Assembly: GCF_001941825.1 (NCBI RefSeq)
Contig: NZ_CP019038.1
Span: forward strand, 1,798,001-1,862,000
Origin: Massilia putida
GTDB lineage: Bacteria; Pseudomonadota; Gammaproteobacteria; Burkholderiales; Burkholderiaceae_D
Direction of reading: 5' to 3'
DNA: 64,000 bases
The translations under genes and the position numbers were made by a program. The notes below the pieces were generated by a model. It had not been told where the DNA came from and searched no databases. It saw only the letters and a program-made list of their open reading frames with translations. The first letter of the stretch is position 1. Every line of letters starts with the position of its first letter. Below, piece by piece: positions 28,215-37,627 of this stretch.

Positions 28215-29781
28215 CGGACGCGGGGAATGTGGGCGCGCGGCGCCGCTGGCTGGCCTGTTCGTAGGCATAGGCCATCGCGATCAGGGCCGCCTCGCTCCAT
28301 GCGCCGCCGACGAACGACAGGCCGACGGGCAGTCCGTGTACCTGGCCCGCCGGGACCGTCACATGCGGGTAGCCGGCCACGGCCGCGGGCGATGAAAAGC
28401 TGGGGCCGTCGTGGTCGCCATTGATGTAGTCGGTCAGCCATCCGGTGCCGCCCGTCGGAGCCACCAGCGCATCCAGTTGTTCCTCGCGCAGGACCTTGTC
28501 GATGCCCTCTTCGCGGCTGTAGCGGCGGTTGTTGGCGAGCGCGTCGCGGTAGGCCTTCGCGTCGAGGCCGGGCCTGGCCGCTGCCGCGATCAGATGTTCC
28601 TGGCCGAAGTGCCGCAATTCGCGCGCGGCGTGCTTGTCGTTGAACGCAATCAGGTCGGCCATCGTCCTGATCGGCGCATGCGGCGCGTAGCCGGCGAGGT
28701 ACGCTTCCAGGTCGGGCCGGAATTCGGACAGCAGCACTTCCAGTTCCGTGTCGCCGTATTTGTCGGCATTGGGCACCTGCACGTCGACGAGCGTCGCGCC
28801 CTGCGCGCTCAGGATGGCCAGTTCGGCGTTGATGACGGCGTCGACGGCCGGGTGATTCCCGAAGAAATTGCGCGCCACGCCGATGCGGCGGCCGCGCAGG
28901 CCGTCCGTCCGCAGCGCGGCCGCGAAATCGGCGGGCTTGCCCTGGAAGGCGCTCGTGGCGGCGTCATCCGGATCGGCGCCCGCGATGGCGGCGAGCAGCA
29001 GCGCGGCGTCGGCGACGGTGCGCGTCATCGGGCCGGCCGTGTCCTGCGAATGGGCGATCGGGATGATGCCGCCGCGGCTGACGAGTCCCAGGGTCGGCTT
29101 GATGCCCACGATGCCGCAGATCGACGACGGCGACACGATCGAGCCGTCCGTCTCCGTGCCGATCGCGAGCGTTGCGAGCGCGGCCGCCATCGCGGCGCCG
29201 GAGCCGGAACTGGAACCGCTCGTGTTGCGGTCCAGCGCATACGGATTGCGCGTCTGGCCGCCGCGTCCGCTCCAGCCGCTGACCGAATGCGTCGACCGCA
29301 TGTTCGCCCATTCGGACAGGTTCGTCTTGCCGAGGATGACGGCGCCGGCCGCGCGCAGGCGTGCCGCGACGAACGCATCGCGCGTGGCGCGCACGCCATC
29401 CAGCGCGAGCGAGCCGGCGCTCGTGCTCATCCTGTCGCCGGTCGCGATATTGTCCTTCAGCAGGACGGGAATGCCGTGCAGCGGGCCGCGCACCTTGCCC
29501 GCGCCGCGTTCGCGGTCGAGGTCGGCGGCGATCCTGGGCGCGTCCGGATTCAGTTCGATGACGGCGTTGAGCCGCGGCCCCGCCTTGTCGATGGCGGCGA
29601 TGCGCGCCAGGTAGCGCTGCACGAGCACCTTCGACGTCAGCTTGCCGGTTTCCATCAGCGCCTGCTGCTCGCGCACGCCGGCGTCCAGGACGGCGTCAAG
29701 TTCCTTGCCCGCCGCCTTCGCGGTCATACCCGCCGCGGCAGCCGCCGCCAGTCCCAATCGAACGAAATCCCTGCGATCCAT
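28198..29781 (-). CDS. Amidase-signature hydrolase, Tat-exported
   Basis: A 527-residue amidase signature enzyme (GatA/AmiE-like Ser-cisSer-Lys fold). The Lys is in VLLKDNIATG, and the Gly/Ser-rich signature is NTSGSSSGSGAAMAAALATL, with ETDGSIVSPSS containing the nucleophile region. The N-terminus MDRRDFVRLGLAAAAAAGM is a twin-arginine signal, so it acts in the periplasm; start at ATG 29781 gives that signal directly. Comparable secreted amidases hydrolyse amides or peptides, but the substrate cannot be read here. Converges on and overlaps the MFS gene. Confidence 0.9.
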   Translation of the reverse strand: MDRRDFVRLGLAAAAAAGMTAKAAGKELDAVLDAGVREQQALMETGKLTSKVLVQRYLARIAAIDKAGPRLNAVIELNPDAPRIAADLDRERGAGKVRGPLHGIPVLLKDNIATGDRMSTSAGSLALDGVRATRDAFVAARLRAAGAVILGKTNLSEWANMRSTHSVSGWSGRGGQTRNPYALDRNTSGSSSGSGAAMAAALATLAIGTETDGSIVSPSSICGIVGIKPTLGLVSRGGIIPIAHSQDTAGPMTRTVADAALLLAAIAGADPDDAATSAFQGKPADFAAALRTDGLRGRRIGVARNFFGNHPAVDAVINAELAILSAQGATLVDVQVPNADKYGDTELEVLLSEFRPDLEAYLAGYAPHAPIRTMADLIAFNDKHAARELRHFGQEHLIAAAARPGLDAKAYRDALANNRRYSREEGIDKVLREEQLDALVAPTGGTGWLTDYINGDHDGPSFSSPAAVAGYPHVTVPAGQVHGLPVGLSFVGGAWSEAALIAMAYAYEQASQRRRAPTFPASVNVRS

Positions 29782-29858
29782 GCATCCTCCCGTCAAGAAT
29801 GCTCAGCATATCAGCACTCTTGACGATGCGACATGCCGCCATGTCGATAAGAAGGACG

Positions 29859-29891
29859 AAAAAAAAACGCTGCCCGATGGACAGCGTTTTT
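29859..29891. terminator. Rho-independent terminator of efp
   Basis: Hairpin AACGCTG...CAGCGTT flanked by A-run and T-run, between the amidase start and the efp stop. On the minus strand it follows efp by about 16 bases. Confidence 0.8.
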
Positions 29892-29907
29892 CAGGGAGCG
29901 GGTCGGC

Positions 29908-30483
29908 TTAGTTGCGGACGACGCGCTTGTACTCGGCGGTACGGGTGTCGATTTCGATGGTGTCGTCCTGGTTGACGAACAGCGGCACCTGGATCGTGAA
30001 CTGCTTGCCTTCGATGGCGTTCTCGATCTTGGCTTCCTTCAGGACGTTGCCCGAGGTATTGCCCTTGACGGCCGGTTCCGTGTAGACGACCTGGCGTGCG
30101 ATGGTGATCGGCAGTTCGACCGAGATGGCCTTGCCGTCGTAGAACACGGCTTCGCATGCCATACCGTCTTTCAGGTAGTTGACGGCTTCGCCCATGTTCT
30201 CTTCTTCGATTTCGTACTGGTTGTACTCTTCATCCATGAAGACGTACAGCGGGTCGGCGAAGTACGAGTAGGTCACCGGCTTCTTGTCCAGGACGACGAC
30301 GTCGAACTTGTCGTCGCCGCGGAACACGTTTTCCAGCGGAGCGTTGGTGAGAAGATTCTTCATCTTCCACTTGTACGTGAAGCCCGTGCGGCTCGAGCCG
30401 TTAACGTCGGAGCGCAGCACGATGAAAGGCTTGTCATCAACCATGATGATGTTGCCGACACGGATTTCTTTTGCGGGTTTCAT
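29908..30483 (-). CDS. efp: Elongation factor P (arginine-rhamnosylated type)
   Basis: EF-P rescues ribosomes stalled at polyproline. The 191-residue protein has the three OB-like domains. At the tip of domain I the sequence is [13 protein letters not shown] with Arg at position 32, the residue rhamnosylated by EarP, instead of the lysine modified by EpmAB. The earP gene lies directly upstream on the same strand with a 66-base gap, so modifier and target form an operon. Confidence 0.97.
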   Translation of the reverse strand: MKPAKEIRVGNIIMVDDKPFIVLRSDVNGSSRTGFTYKWKMKNLLTNAPLENVFRGDDKFDVVVLDKKPVTYSYFADPLYVFMDEEYNQYEIEEENMGEAVNYLKDGMACEAVFYDGKAISVELPITIARQVVYTEPAVKGNTSGNVLKEAKIENAIEGKQFTIQVPLFVNQDDTIEIDTRTAEYKRVVRN

Positions 30484-30549
30484 AGGTGGGTTTTAACCTA
30501 AAAATGAGTTGCAGTAATCAAGCATGATACCATGTTCCTCGCCCGTCGA

Positions 30550-31704
30550 CTACCGCAGCGACCGGGCGAAACCGAGCAGATTGCTCACCAAGTCGCCATT
30601 CGCCAACATCAGCGTTTGCCATTCGACATTGCGCTCGGTAATTGCCGGTAATTCGGCTTGCAGGGACGTCCACAAAGGCGCGTCGACACCCCCGCCTTCC
30701 GCGCCATTCCAGCGCAGGGAAAAATCGATCAGGCCATCCAGGTTCGCCGCGTACTTTTGCAGGAACGCGCGGAGTTTAACATGATGCAAGTTTTCATCTT
30801 GCGGATAAATGTGCCAGATGAAGGGCCGGCCGGCCCATTGCGCGCGCACCCAGGAATCCTCGCCGCGGACGAAGTTCAGGTCGCACGACCACAGCAGGCG
30901 ATCGTAGTCGTCCTGCGACAGGAACGGGATCACGCGCAGGGTCAGATTGCCGCGTGTCGCGGCCGCGCCGGGCACGGGGTCGGCGCCGAGGAAATCGCCG
31001 ACGTGCTCGCGCGCGACGCCCTGCGGCACGAGACACACGACCGCCCGGTCACCGTCGCGCCAGGCGCCGAACAACTCGGCCAGCGGCGCATGCGGATAGC
31101 AGAACAGGCTGACCTTCAACGCCGCCGGCGCATCCTGCGTGACGCCCAGCCGCCCGAGGAATCCGGCGCGCGCTGCGGGGTCGGCCTGGAAGCGGTCGCG
31201 CGCGTCGAGCAGGCCCCGTTCGCGCAGCAGGCCGCCCGTCTTGTCGGTGAAGCCGGGGAAAAAGAAATGCTTGGTCAGCTTGAGGCGCGGGTGCATCGAC
31301 GGCAGCCTGTGGCAGCCTTCGACCCACGCTTCGGCACTGAGACCTTCGTAATTGATCCACACGGGCCGCGGCTCGCGCTGCGCCATCGCGGCGATATAGC
31401 CGGGCGGGATGTCGACGCCGAAGAATTCGATCACGATGTCGGCCACGTCGTCCGGCACGAATGCGCCGTCCTGGTCGCGCCAGTGGATGACGCGCACGCC
31501 GTCCACGACCTGCGTCGCGGCATCGACGGCGACGGCTGGCCAGATGCGGCGGAAGCTGGCGAGGTCGTCGACCCACAGCGTCACGGCGATGCCGTGCTCG
31601 TGATGCAGCTGCCGCGCGAGACGCCAGCAGATGCCGATGTCGCCGAAGTTGTCGACCACCTTGCAGAAGATGGTAAGTGTCGTGGAGCGTTGATCGTTGT
31701 GCAT
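30550..31704 (-). CDS. earP: EF-P arginine-32 rhamnosyltransferase EarP
   Basis: Uses dTDP-beta-L-rhamnose to glycosylate Arg32 of EF-P. The 384-residue protein matches the family (DUF2331) from the start: TIFCKVVDNFGDIGICWRLA holds the catalytic Asp loop (DNFGDIG), and downstream blocks include WINYEGLSAEAWVE, HFFFPGFTDKTGGLLRE and the nucleotide-sugar site RGEDSWVRAQWAGRPFIWHI. ATG 31704 gives the expected N-terminus. Immediately upstream of efp, confirming the pair. Confidence 0.95.
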   Translation of the reverse strand: MHNDQRSTTLTIFCKVVDNFGDIGICWRLARQLHHEHGIAVTLWVDDLASFRRIWPAVAVDAATQVVDGVRVIHWRDQDGAFVPDDVADIVIEFFGVDIPPGYIAAMAQREPRPVWINYEGLSAEAWVEGCHRLPSMHPRLKLTKHFFFPGFTDKTGGLLRERGLLDARDRFQADPAARAGFLGRLGVTQDAPAALKVSLFCYPHAPLAELFGAWRDGDRAVVCLVPQGVAREHVGDFLGADPVPGAAATRGNLTLRVIPFLSQDDYDRLLWSCDLNFVRGEDSWVRAQWAGRPFIWHIYPQDENLHHVKLRAFLQKYAANLDGLIDFSLRWNGAEGGGVDAPLWTSLQAELPAITERNVEWQTLMLANGDLVSNLLGFARSLR

Positions 31705-31774
31705 GGTTTCGCCGATCCAAAGAAAAACCGGAGCACCTTTCCGCATGTGCGGGTGGTCTGCTCCGGTCTTTGAC

Positions 31775-31850
31775 TGGCGTCCCCACGGGGATTCGAACCC
31801 CGGTACTCACCGTGAAAGGGTGATGTCCTAGGCCTCTAGACGATGGGGAC
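31775..31850 (-). tRNA. tRNA-Glu (TTC), copy 1 in map order
   Basis: A 76-nt gene on the minus strand with encoded CCA, anticodon TTC in CACCCTTTCACGGTG and acceptor GTCCCCA/TGGGGAC. Identical to the other four tRNA-Glu genes here. Last gene of the array in transcription order. Confidence 0.96.
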
Positions 31851-31886
31851 CTAAAACTGTTGCTGCGTATTCTGTATTGCGACTCT

Positions 31887-31962
31887 TGGCGTCCCCACGG
31901 GGATTCGAACCCCGGTACTCACCGTGAAAGGGTGATGTCCTAGGCCTCTAGACGATGGGGAC
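31887..31962 (-). tRNA. tRNA-Glu (TTC), copy 2
   Basis: Identical 76-nt tRNA-Glu with CCA; 36 bases separate it from the next copy downstream. Confidence 0.96.
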
Positions 31963-32015
31963 CTCGGAACTTCCTACTGCTATGCCTGATCGCAGGCATC
32001 ATACACCAAAAAAAC

Positions 32016-32091
32016 TGGCGTCCCCACGGGGATTCGAACCCCGGTACTCACCGTGAAAGGGTGATGTCCTAGGCCTCTAGACGATGGGGAC
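32016..32091 (-). tRNA. tRNA-Glu (TTC), copy 3
   Basis: Identical 76-nt tRNA-Glu with CCA, 25 bases after tRNA-Ala at 32117-32192 in the direction of transcription. Confidence 0.96.
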
Positions 32092-32116
32092 CTGAACTAC
32101 CGTACTGCTTGAAACT

Positions 32117-32192
<76 letters not shown>

Positions 32193-32243
32193 AAAACAAA
32201 AGCCGCTCAAGGCGGCTTCCTTGCACAACCTACTCATCTTCCA

Positions 32244-32280
32244 GGGTCAGAGCCCGCTTTTCTCGGGTGGGCTCTGACCC
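32244..32280. repeat. GTCAGAGCCC palindrome inside the tRNA array
   Basis: Perfect 12-base arms GGGTCAGAGCCC and GGGCTCTGACCC around a 13-base loop, in the 102-base gap between tRNA-Ala copy 1 and tRNA-Glu copy 4. It would form a stable hairpin in the primary tRNA transcript. Confidence 0.85.
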
Positions 32281-32294
32281 GGCTGATCAAATCT

Positions 32295-32370
32295 TGGCGT
32301 CCCCACGGGGATTCGAACCCCGGTACTCACCGTGAAAGGGTGATGTCCTAGGCCTCTAGACGATGGGGAC
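32295..32370 (-). tRNA. tRNA-Glu (TTC), copy 4
   Basis: Identical 76-nt tRNA-Glu with CCA, 43 bases after tRNA-Ala copy 2. Confidence 0.96.
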
Positions 32371-32413
32371 CCTGGACTTTCATGCACTGCATTACGTACT
32401 GTTTTTCCCTGCT

Positions 32414-32489
<76 letters not shown>

Positions 32490-32560
32490 TACGGGAAAAC
32501 AGCACTATAACACACTACATTTACTGCTTACGTCGTTTTTCAACGTCGCGATTGCGGATC

Positions 32561-32636
32561 TGGCGTCCCCACGGGGATTCGAACCCCGGTACTCACCGTG
32601 AAAGGGTGATGTCCTAGGCCTCTAGACGATGGGGAC
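32561..32636 (-). tRNA. tRNA-Glu (TTC), copy 5
   Basis: Identical 76-nt tRNA-Glu with CCA, 27 bases after the promoter-proximal tRNA-Ala. Confidence 0.96.
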
Positions 32637-32663
32637 CCGAACGTCGCAATCTACTTCAGAACG

Positions 32664-32739
<76 letters not shown>

Positions 32740-32758
32740 GCAGCGCTGAAGTGCGAGC

Positions 32759-32787
32759 ATTATAGCGGACGCACTTGCATTTCGCAA
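32759..32787 (-). promoter_or_regulatory. Sigma70 promoter of the Ala/Glu tRNA array
   Basis: Minus-strand TTGCGA (32782-32787), 17-base spacer, perfect TATAAT (32759-32764). Lies between the gltX stop and the first tRNA, so the array has its own strong promoter besides any read-through from gltX. Confidence 0.75.
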
Positions 32788-32823
32788 ATACCAAGACGGG
32801 ATGTCCTTCTGAGCGCCCCGCGC

Positions 32824-34215
32824 TCAGAAGCCCTTGCTCACGCGTGCCACGACGACATCGCGGCCGAACAATTCCAGCACCGCGTCGATGGCCGGCGTCT
32901 GCAGCTGCCCCGTCACCAGCAGACGCAGCGGCATGGCCAGTTGCGGCATCTTGAGACCGTGCGCGGCCAGCACCTCTTTCATCATGGCGGACAGCGCCGG
33001 CTTGGTCCATTCCACGTCGCGCAGGCGCTCGGCGAACTGGGCCAGCGCAGGACGCACGGCGTCGGTCAGGTGCTGGGCCAGCAGCGCCGCGTCCGGCTTG
33101 GGCTCGCGGTAGAACAGCATGGCGGCGTCGGCCAGCTCGTTGATCGTGTTGGTGCGCTCTTTCATGAGGCCCAGCACGGCGGCGAGCGGCGGCGCGCCGT
33201 CGAACACCGCGCCCTCGCGTTCCATCTTCGGACGCGCCAGGCCTGCCAGACGCTCGTTGTCGGCCTGCTTGATATAGTGGTTGTTCAGCCAGCCCAGCTT
33301 TTCCGGATTGAACTGCGCGGCCGACGCGGTCAGGTGGTCGAGGTTGAACCACTCGGTGAACTGCTGCATCGAGAAGATCTCGTCGTCGCCGTGGCTCCAG
33401 CCCAGGCGTGCGAGGTAGTTCAGCATCGCTTCCGGCAGATAGCCCTGCTCCGGGTAGTCCATCACGCTGACGGCGCCATGGCGCTTGGACAGCTTCTGGC
33501 CATCCGCGCCGAGAATCATCGGCAGGTGGCCGTACTGCGGCAGCTCGGCGCCGAGGGCGCGCAGGATATTGATCTGGCGGGGCGTGTTGTTGACGTGGTC
33601 GTCGCCGCGCAGCACGTGGGTGATCTTCATGTCCCAGTCGTCGACCGCGACGCAGAAGTTATACGTCGGCGTGCCGTCCGGACGGGCGATCACGAGATCG
33701 TCCAGTTCCTTGTTGGCGATAGTGATCTGGCCCTTGACGACGTCGTGCCACGTGACCTCGCCGTCGAGCGGATTCTTGAAGCGCACGACGGGCTTGACGC
33801 CTTCCGGCACGGGCGGCAACGTCTTGCCCGGTTCCGGGCGCCAGGTGCCGTCGTAGCGCGGCTTTTCGCCGGCGGCGCGCATGCGCTCGCGCATCGCTTC
33901 CACTTCTTCCGGTGAGCAGTAGCACAGGTATGCGGTGCCGGCTTCCAGCATGCCCTTGACCACCTCGCGGTAACGGTCCATCCGCTGCATCTGGTAGAAC
34001 GGGCCTTCGTCGTGGTTCAAGCCCAGCCATGTCATGCCTTCCAGGATCGCCTGCACGGCTTCCGGCGTCGAACGCTCCAGGTCGGTATCTTCGATGCGCA
34101 GGACGAAGGTGCCGCCGAAGTGGCGGGCATAGGCCCACGAGTAGAGCGCGGTGCGGGCGCCGCCGAGGTGGAGATAGCCGGTCGGGCTGGGAGCGAAACG
34201 GGTACGGACGGTCAT
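32824..34215 (-). CDS. gltX: Glutamate--tRNA ligase
   Basis: Class I aminoacyl-tRNA synthetase charging tRNA-Glu. The 463-residue protein shows [14 protein letters not shown] (5-18) with the HIGH-equivalent HLGG and the KMSKS-equivalent KLSKRHG near 241. ATG 34215 yields the canonical [13 protein letters not shown] start; an in-frame ATG nine codons upstream is less likely. It precedes, on the same strand, the array that contains five copies of its own tRNA substrate. Confidence 0.96.
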   Translation of the reverse strand: MTVRTRFAPSPTGYLHLGGARTALYSWAYARHFGGTFVLRIEDTDLERSTPEAVQAILEGMTWLGLNHDEGPFYQMQRMDRYREVVKGMLEAGTAYLCYCSPEEVEAMRERMRAAGEKPRYDGTWRPEPGKTLPPVPEGVKPVVRFKNPLDGEVTWHDVVKGQITIANKELDDLVIARPDGTPTYNFCVAVDDWDMKITHVLRGDDHVNNTPRQINILRALGAELPQYGHLPMILGADGQKLSKRHGAVSVMDYPEQGYLPEAMLNYLARLGWSHGDDEIFSMQQFTEWFNLDHLTASAAQFNPEKLGWLNNHYIKQADNERLAGLARPKMEREGAVFDGAPPLAAVLGLMKERTNTINELADAAMLFYREPKPDAALLAQHLTDAVRPALAQFAERLRDVEWTKPALSAMMKEVLAAHGLKMPQLAMPLRLLVTGQLQTPAIDAVLELFGRDVVVARVSKGF

Positions 34216-34386
34216 GGTCGGATACGGCCTGGAATTGATCAAGCGGCTATTTTACAGCCTGCCCCGCCAACGAGGGGAGGCGCGAACCCGCGCCATCACG
34301 GCCCGAAACGGCTGAAAATTACTTTACAGAAACTAAACTTTTCGCTAGAGTCTCGCCTCATATTCCCACCTCCCCCCTTCCCGTCC

Positions 34387-35553
34387 ATGCCGAACGACCC
34401 GATCCCCGCTGCCATTGCGCGTTTGCGCGGGGAATTCGTCTGCGCGGCGACGGAAATCGGCTTCCTGCACGCGCAATCCCGGACGATCCTGCGCGACCTG
34501 CGCCGCGCCCTGACCCTGTGCTCGCTGTTCTACATGATGTTCAGCGTCACCGACATCCTGGCCCTCGGCCTGCCGGGCGCGATCCCGTCGCTGCTGGCCC
34601 GGTCCACCGTGCCGATGCTGGCCTGGGTCGGCGTGCGCCATGCGTGGCGCGCGCCAGCGCCCGTCACGGCCGCATACCGGGTCGCGAGCGCCTTCACCTT
34701 GCTGGGCATGCTCACGTACATGATCGTCGCGTGGCGCCGCCCGGCCGACACCCTGCTGCACGGCACATCCGTCGGCCTGATGGCCGTCGTGGTCCTGATC
34801 TTCATTCCGAACCGGCTGCGCACGGCCGTCGCCATCGCGCTCGGCGCCAGCCTCGTCTTCATCGCGCTGTCCTGGCACCAGCATCTCGAATCGACGCGCC
34901 ACCTCGTGTCGATGACGATGCTGATCCTGTTCGCCAACGCCTTCGGCGCCGTCGCGGCGAACCGTCACGCGCGCCTGTGGCGCGAGCAATACCGCACGCA
35001 GCAGGTGCTGACGAACCTGTCCGTCCGCGATCCGCTGACGGGCTGCTACAACCGGCGCCACCTGAACGCGGCCCTGCTCGACGGCGAGATCGCCCGCGCG
35101 CGCCGCTACCGCCTCAGCCTGTCGCTGATCATGTGCGACCTGGACGGCTTCAAGGCCATCAACGACACCTACGGCCACCACGCCGGCGACGAACTGCTGC
35201 GCAGCTTCGCGCATCTGCTCCAGACGATGACGCGCGAATCCGTCGACACCGTCGTGCGCTACGGCGGCGAGGAATTCCTGATCATCCTGCCGGAAACGCG
35301 GCTGGACGGCGCCACCGAACTGGCCGAGCGCGTGCGCACTGCCTTCGCCGCCCTGCGCGTCGATTGCGGCGACGCGGCCCTGGCCACGACCGCCAGCTTC
35401 GGCGTCGTCGGCGCCGACTTCGCCGTGAGCCAGGCGATCACGCCGCAAAGCCTGATCGCCGTCGCGGACGAGCTGATGTACGAGGCCAAGCGGGGCGGCC
35501 GCAACCAGGTGCGCGCGCGCCAGGTCGAGCCGGGCATCGCGCGCGTGGCGTAG
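34387..35553 (+). CDS. Membrane-bound diguanylate cyclase
   Basis: A 388-residue protein making c-di-GMP. Residues 40-190 hold about five to six hydrophobic helices with short loops. The C-terminal GGDEF domain starts at DPLTGCYNRRHL (215-226), with metal/substrate residues in CDLDGFKAINDTYGHHAGD (250-268) and active-site GGEEF (293-297). The inhibitory RxxD site five residues before GGEEF is missing (ESVD instead), so product inhibition is probably lost. Start ATG 34387 is chosen from where coding character begins; the frame is open further upstream. Confidence 0.9.
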   Translation: MPNDPIPAAIARLRGEFVCAATEIGFLHAQSRTILRDLRRALTLCSLFYMMFSVTDILALGLPGAIPSLLARSTVPMLAWVGVRHAWRAPAPVTAAYRVASAFTLLGMLTYMIVAWRRPADTLLHGTSVGLMAVVVLIFIPNRLRTAVAIALGASLVFIALSWHQHLESTRHLVSMTMLILFANAFGAVAANRHARLWREQYRTQQVLTNLSVRDPLTGCYNRRHLNAALLDGEIARARRYRLSLSLIMCDLDGFKAINDTYGHHAGDELLRSFAHLLQTMTRESVDTVVRYGGEEFLIILPETRLDGATELAERVRTAFAALRVDCGDAALATTASFGVVGADFAVSQAITPQSLIAVADELMYEAKRGGRNQVRARQVEPGIARVA

Positions 35554-35572
35554 ACGGGCGATAATCTCGCCG

Positions 35573-36286
35573 ATGAGCCATAGTCCTGCACCCGATCTGC
35601 GGGCCCACTACGACGCCATGTGGGAACGCGCCTGGCCGGCCGTCGCCCTGGGCGACGTCGACTGCGACACGCATCTGGGCGGCGGCCTCGATCCGCGCCG
35701 CGGCATGACCCTGATCGCCCGCCCCGACCCGGCGCTGGCGGCCCGCCTCGAACACGTGCAGGACCGCCTGGCCGGCGCCGATCCGCGCCAGTACCGCCAA
35801 CCCCGTGCCGACCTGCACGTGACGATCCTGTCGCTGTTCACGGTGACGGAAGACTACGCACCGCATCTGGCGCGCCGTGCCGGCTACACGGCGGCCGTGC
35901 GCGCGGCGGTGGACGGCTTGCCCGCGTTCGACATCGACTTCGACGGCATCACGATCTCGCGCGGCGCCGTGCTGGCGCGGGGCTTTCCGCGCGACGGCAC
36001 GCTGGAGCTGCTGCGCACGCGCCTGCGCGACGCGCTGCGTGCACGTGGACTGGACGGCATGCTCGACCAGCGCTATCGGCTCGTCACGGCGCATTCGACC
36101 CTGCTGCGGTTTATTGCGCCGCCGGCCGGTCCCGCACGCTTCGCCGCGGTGCTGGCCGAGCTGCGCGGGATGCCGCTCGGGACGATGCATGTGGACACGC
36201 CGCAGCTCGTGGTCAACGACTGGTATATGTCGAGCGCCGCAGTGGAATCGATCGAGGCGTTTCCGTTACGTCGCCACGTGCCGTAG
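35573..36286 (+). CDS. 2H phosphoesterase-like (2'-5' RNA ligase-like) protein
   Basis: A 237-residue protein with two H-x-T/S motifs: HVTILSLF (82-89) and HSTLLRF (174-180). This pairing is the mark of the 2H phosphoesterase superfamily, which includes LigT/ThpR and cyclic phosphodiesterases. The substrate cannot be told; RNA 2',3'-cyclic ends or ADP-ribose derivatives are possible. Starts 19 bases after the diguanylate cyclase stop and its 3' end overlaps the convergent RlmN-like gene by 74 bases. Confidence 0.78.
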   Translation: MSHSPAPDLRAHYDAMWERAWPAVALGDVDCDTHLGGGLDPRRGMTLIARPDPALAARLEHVQDRLAGADPRQYRQPRADLHVTILSLFTVTEDYAPHLARRAGYTAAVRAAVDGLPAFDIDFDGITISRGAVLARGFPRDGTLELLRTRLRDALRARGLDGMLDQRYRLVTAHSTLLRFIAPPAGPARFAAVLAELRGMPLGTMHVDTPQLVVNDWYMSSAAVESIEAFPLRRHVP

Positions 36287-37274
36287 CGCGCGCCCGCAAC
36301 TGGCCGCAGCCACCGTCGACGTCCTGGCCGGCCGAGTCCCGCAGCTTGGTCAGCACGCCCCGCTCGAACAGCCACGCAGCGATCGCGCGCGCCTTGTCCC
36401 AGCGGGGCCGGCGGAAGTCGAGGCCGGGATTCGTGTTGTAGGGGATCATGTTCAGCACGGCATACTTGCCGCGCAGGAGACTCACGAGCGCCTCCAGCTC
36501 GTCCTCGCCATCGTTGACGCCGTCCAGCAAGGTCCACTGGTACTGGATCGGATAGCCGGTGAGGCGCGCGTAACGTTCGCCCTCGTCGACCAGCTCAAAG
36601 GCCGTCATGCGCGGCGCGCGCGGCAGCAGGCGCGCGCGCAGGTCCGCTTTCGTCGTATGCAGCGACAGCGCCAGCGCCGGCTTCACGCGCCCTTCGGGCA
36701 GCCGCTCGAACACGCGCGGATCGCCCACCGTCGAGAACACGAGGTTCTTGTGGGCGATATTGCCCTCGATGCCGAGCAGGTCGATGGCTTCCAGCACATT
36801 GTCCAGATTGTGCGCGGGCTCGCCCATGCCCATGAACACGACTTTCTTCACGGGCCGCCGACGGCGCGCCAGCACGACCTGGGCGACGATCTCGCCGCTC
36901 GTCACTTGCCGGATCAGGCCGCTTTGCCCCGTCATGCAGAACTGGCACCCGACCGCGCACCCGACCTGGCTCGACACGCACACTCCGTCGCGCGGCAGCA
37001 GCACGGATTCCACGGTCTGGCCATCGGCGAGGCCGACCAGCAGGCGGGCCGAGCCGTCGTCGGCCGGATGCGTGCCGAGGACGCGCGCGAGCGCATCCAG
37101 TTCGGCATCCAGCTGCGGCAACGCTTCCCGGACGGGCTTCGGCAGGAAATCGTCGGGGCGGCGGCGGCCGCGGTCGTGGTCCATCACGCGGACCCAGTCG
37201 CGCAGCACGCGGTCTTCGTGCAGGGGCTGGGCGCCCAAGGCGCGCAACCTCGCGCGAATTGTTTCGATACGCAT
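36213..37274 (-). CDS. RlmN-family radical SAM methyltransferase paralogue
   Basis: A 353-residue radical SAM protein of the RlmN/Cfr family, which methylates adenosine in 23S rRNA or tRNA. The cluster motif CAVGCQFC has Cys106, Cys110 and Cys113. Also present are GMGEPAHNLDNVLEA, the SAM-binding stretches FSTVGDP and LSLHTTKADLR, and the methyl-carrying cysteine in QDVDGGCGQL near 328. It is shorter at the N-terminus than RlmN (about 380), so it may be a second, non-RlmN enzyme. The last 25 residues run into the antisense gene and lack family similarity. Confidence 0.8.
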   Translation of the reverse strand: MRIETIRARLRALGAQPLHEDRVLRDWVRVMDHDRGRRRPDDFLPKPVREALPQLDAELDALARVLGTHPADDGSARLLVGLADGQTVESVLLPRDGVCVSSQVGCAVGCQFCMTGQSGLIRQVTSGEIVAQVVLARRRRPVKKVVFMGMGEPAHNLDNVLEAIDLLGIEGNIAHKNLVFSTVGDPRVFERLPEGRVKPALALSLHTTKADLRARLLPRAPRMTAFELVDEGERYARLTGYPIQYQWTLLDGVNDGEDELEALVSLLRGKYAVLNMIPYNTNPGLDFRRPRWDKARAIAAWLFERGVLTKLRDSAGQDVDGGCGQLRARATARGDVTETPRSIPLRRSTYTSR

Positions 37275-37310
37275 TCTTTTGTTAGCTCATAAACGCCATC
37301 CCCATCTTAT

Positions 37311-37620
37311 GGGGTCAGCATCTTATGGGGTCAGAGCCCGGTTTTTCCGTTAGGGCTCTGACCTCATCTGATCAGATCGACCGGTGAATCTGTGGCCGCG
37401 CGTCAGAAACCGGTTTTTAGTTCTGTCGCGGCTGGGCACCGGGGGTCAGCATCTTATGGGGTCAGAGCCCGGTTTTTCCGTTAGGGCTCTGACCTCATCT
37501 GATCAGATCGACCGGTGAATCTGTGGCCGCGCGTCAGAAACCGGTTTTTAGTTCTGTCTAGTTCTGTCGCGGCTGGGCACCGGGGTCAGAGCCCTAGAAG
37601 AAGAACCGGGCTCTGACCCC
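37311..37620. repeat. 131-bp tandem duplication carrying three GTCAGAGCCC palindromes
   Basis: Bases 37311-37441 are repeated almost exactly at 37442-37582; the second copy has a 10-base internal duplication (TAGTTCTGTC). Each copy holds one palindrome (37327-37363 and 37458-37494); a third follows at 37582-37620. Each unit also contains the inverted pair CGACCGGTGAAT / AGAAACCGGTTTTT and GATCAGATC. No coding sequence. This fills the whole gap between the RlmN-like gene and mrp. Confidence 0.85.
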
Positions 37621-37627
37621 TCCGCGT

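Noticed and set aside
32490..32560. Possible internal promoter in the tRNA array (TATAGT near 32505)
   Set aside because: No -35 box at suitable spacing; the promoter at 32759-32787 explains expression.
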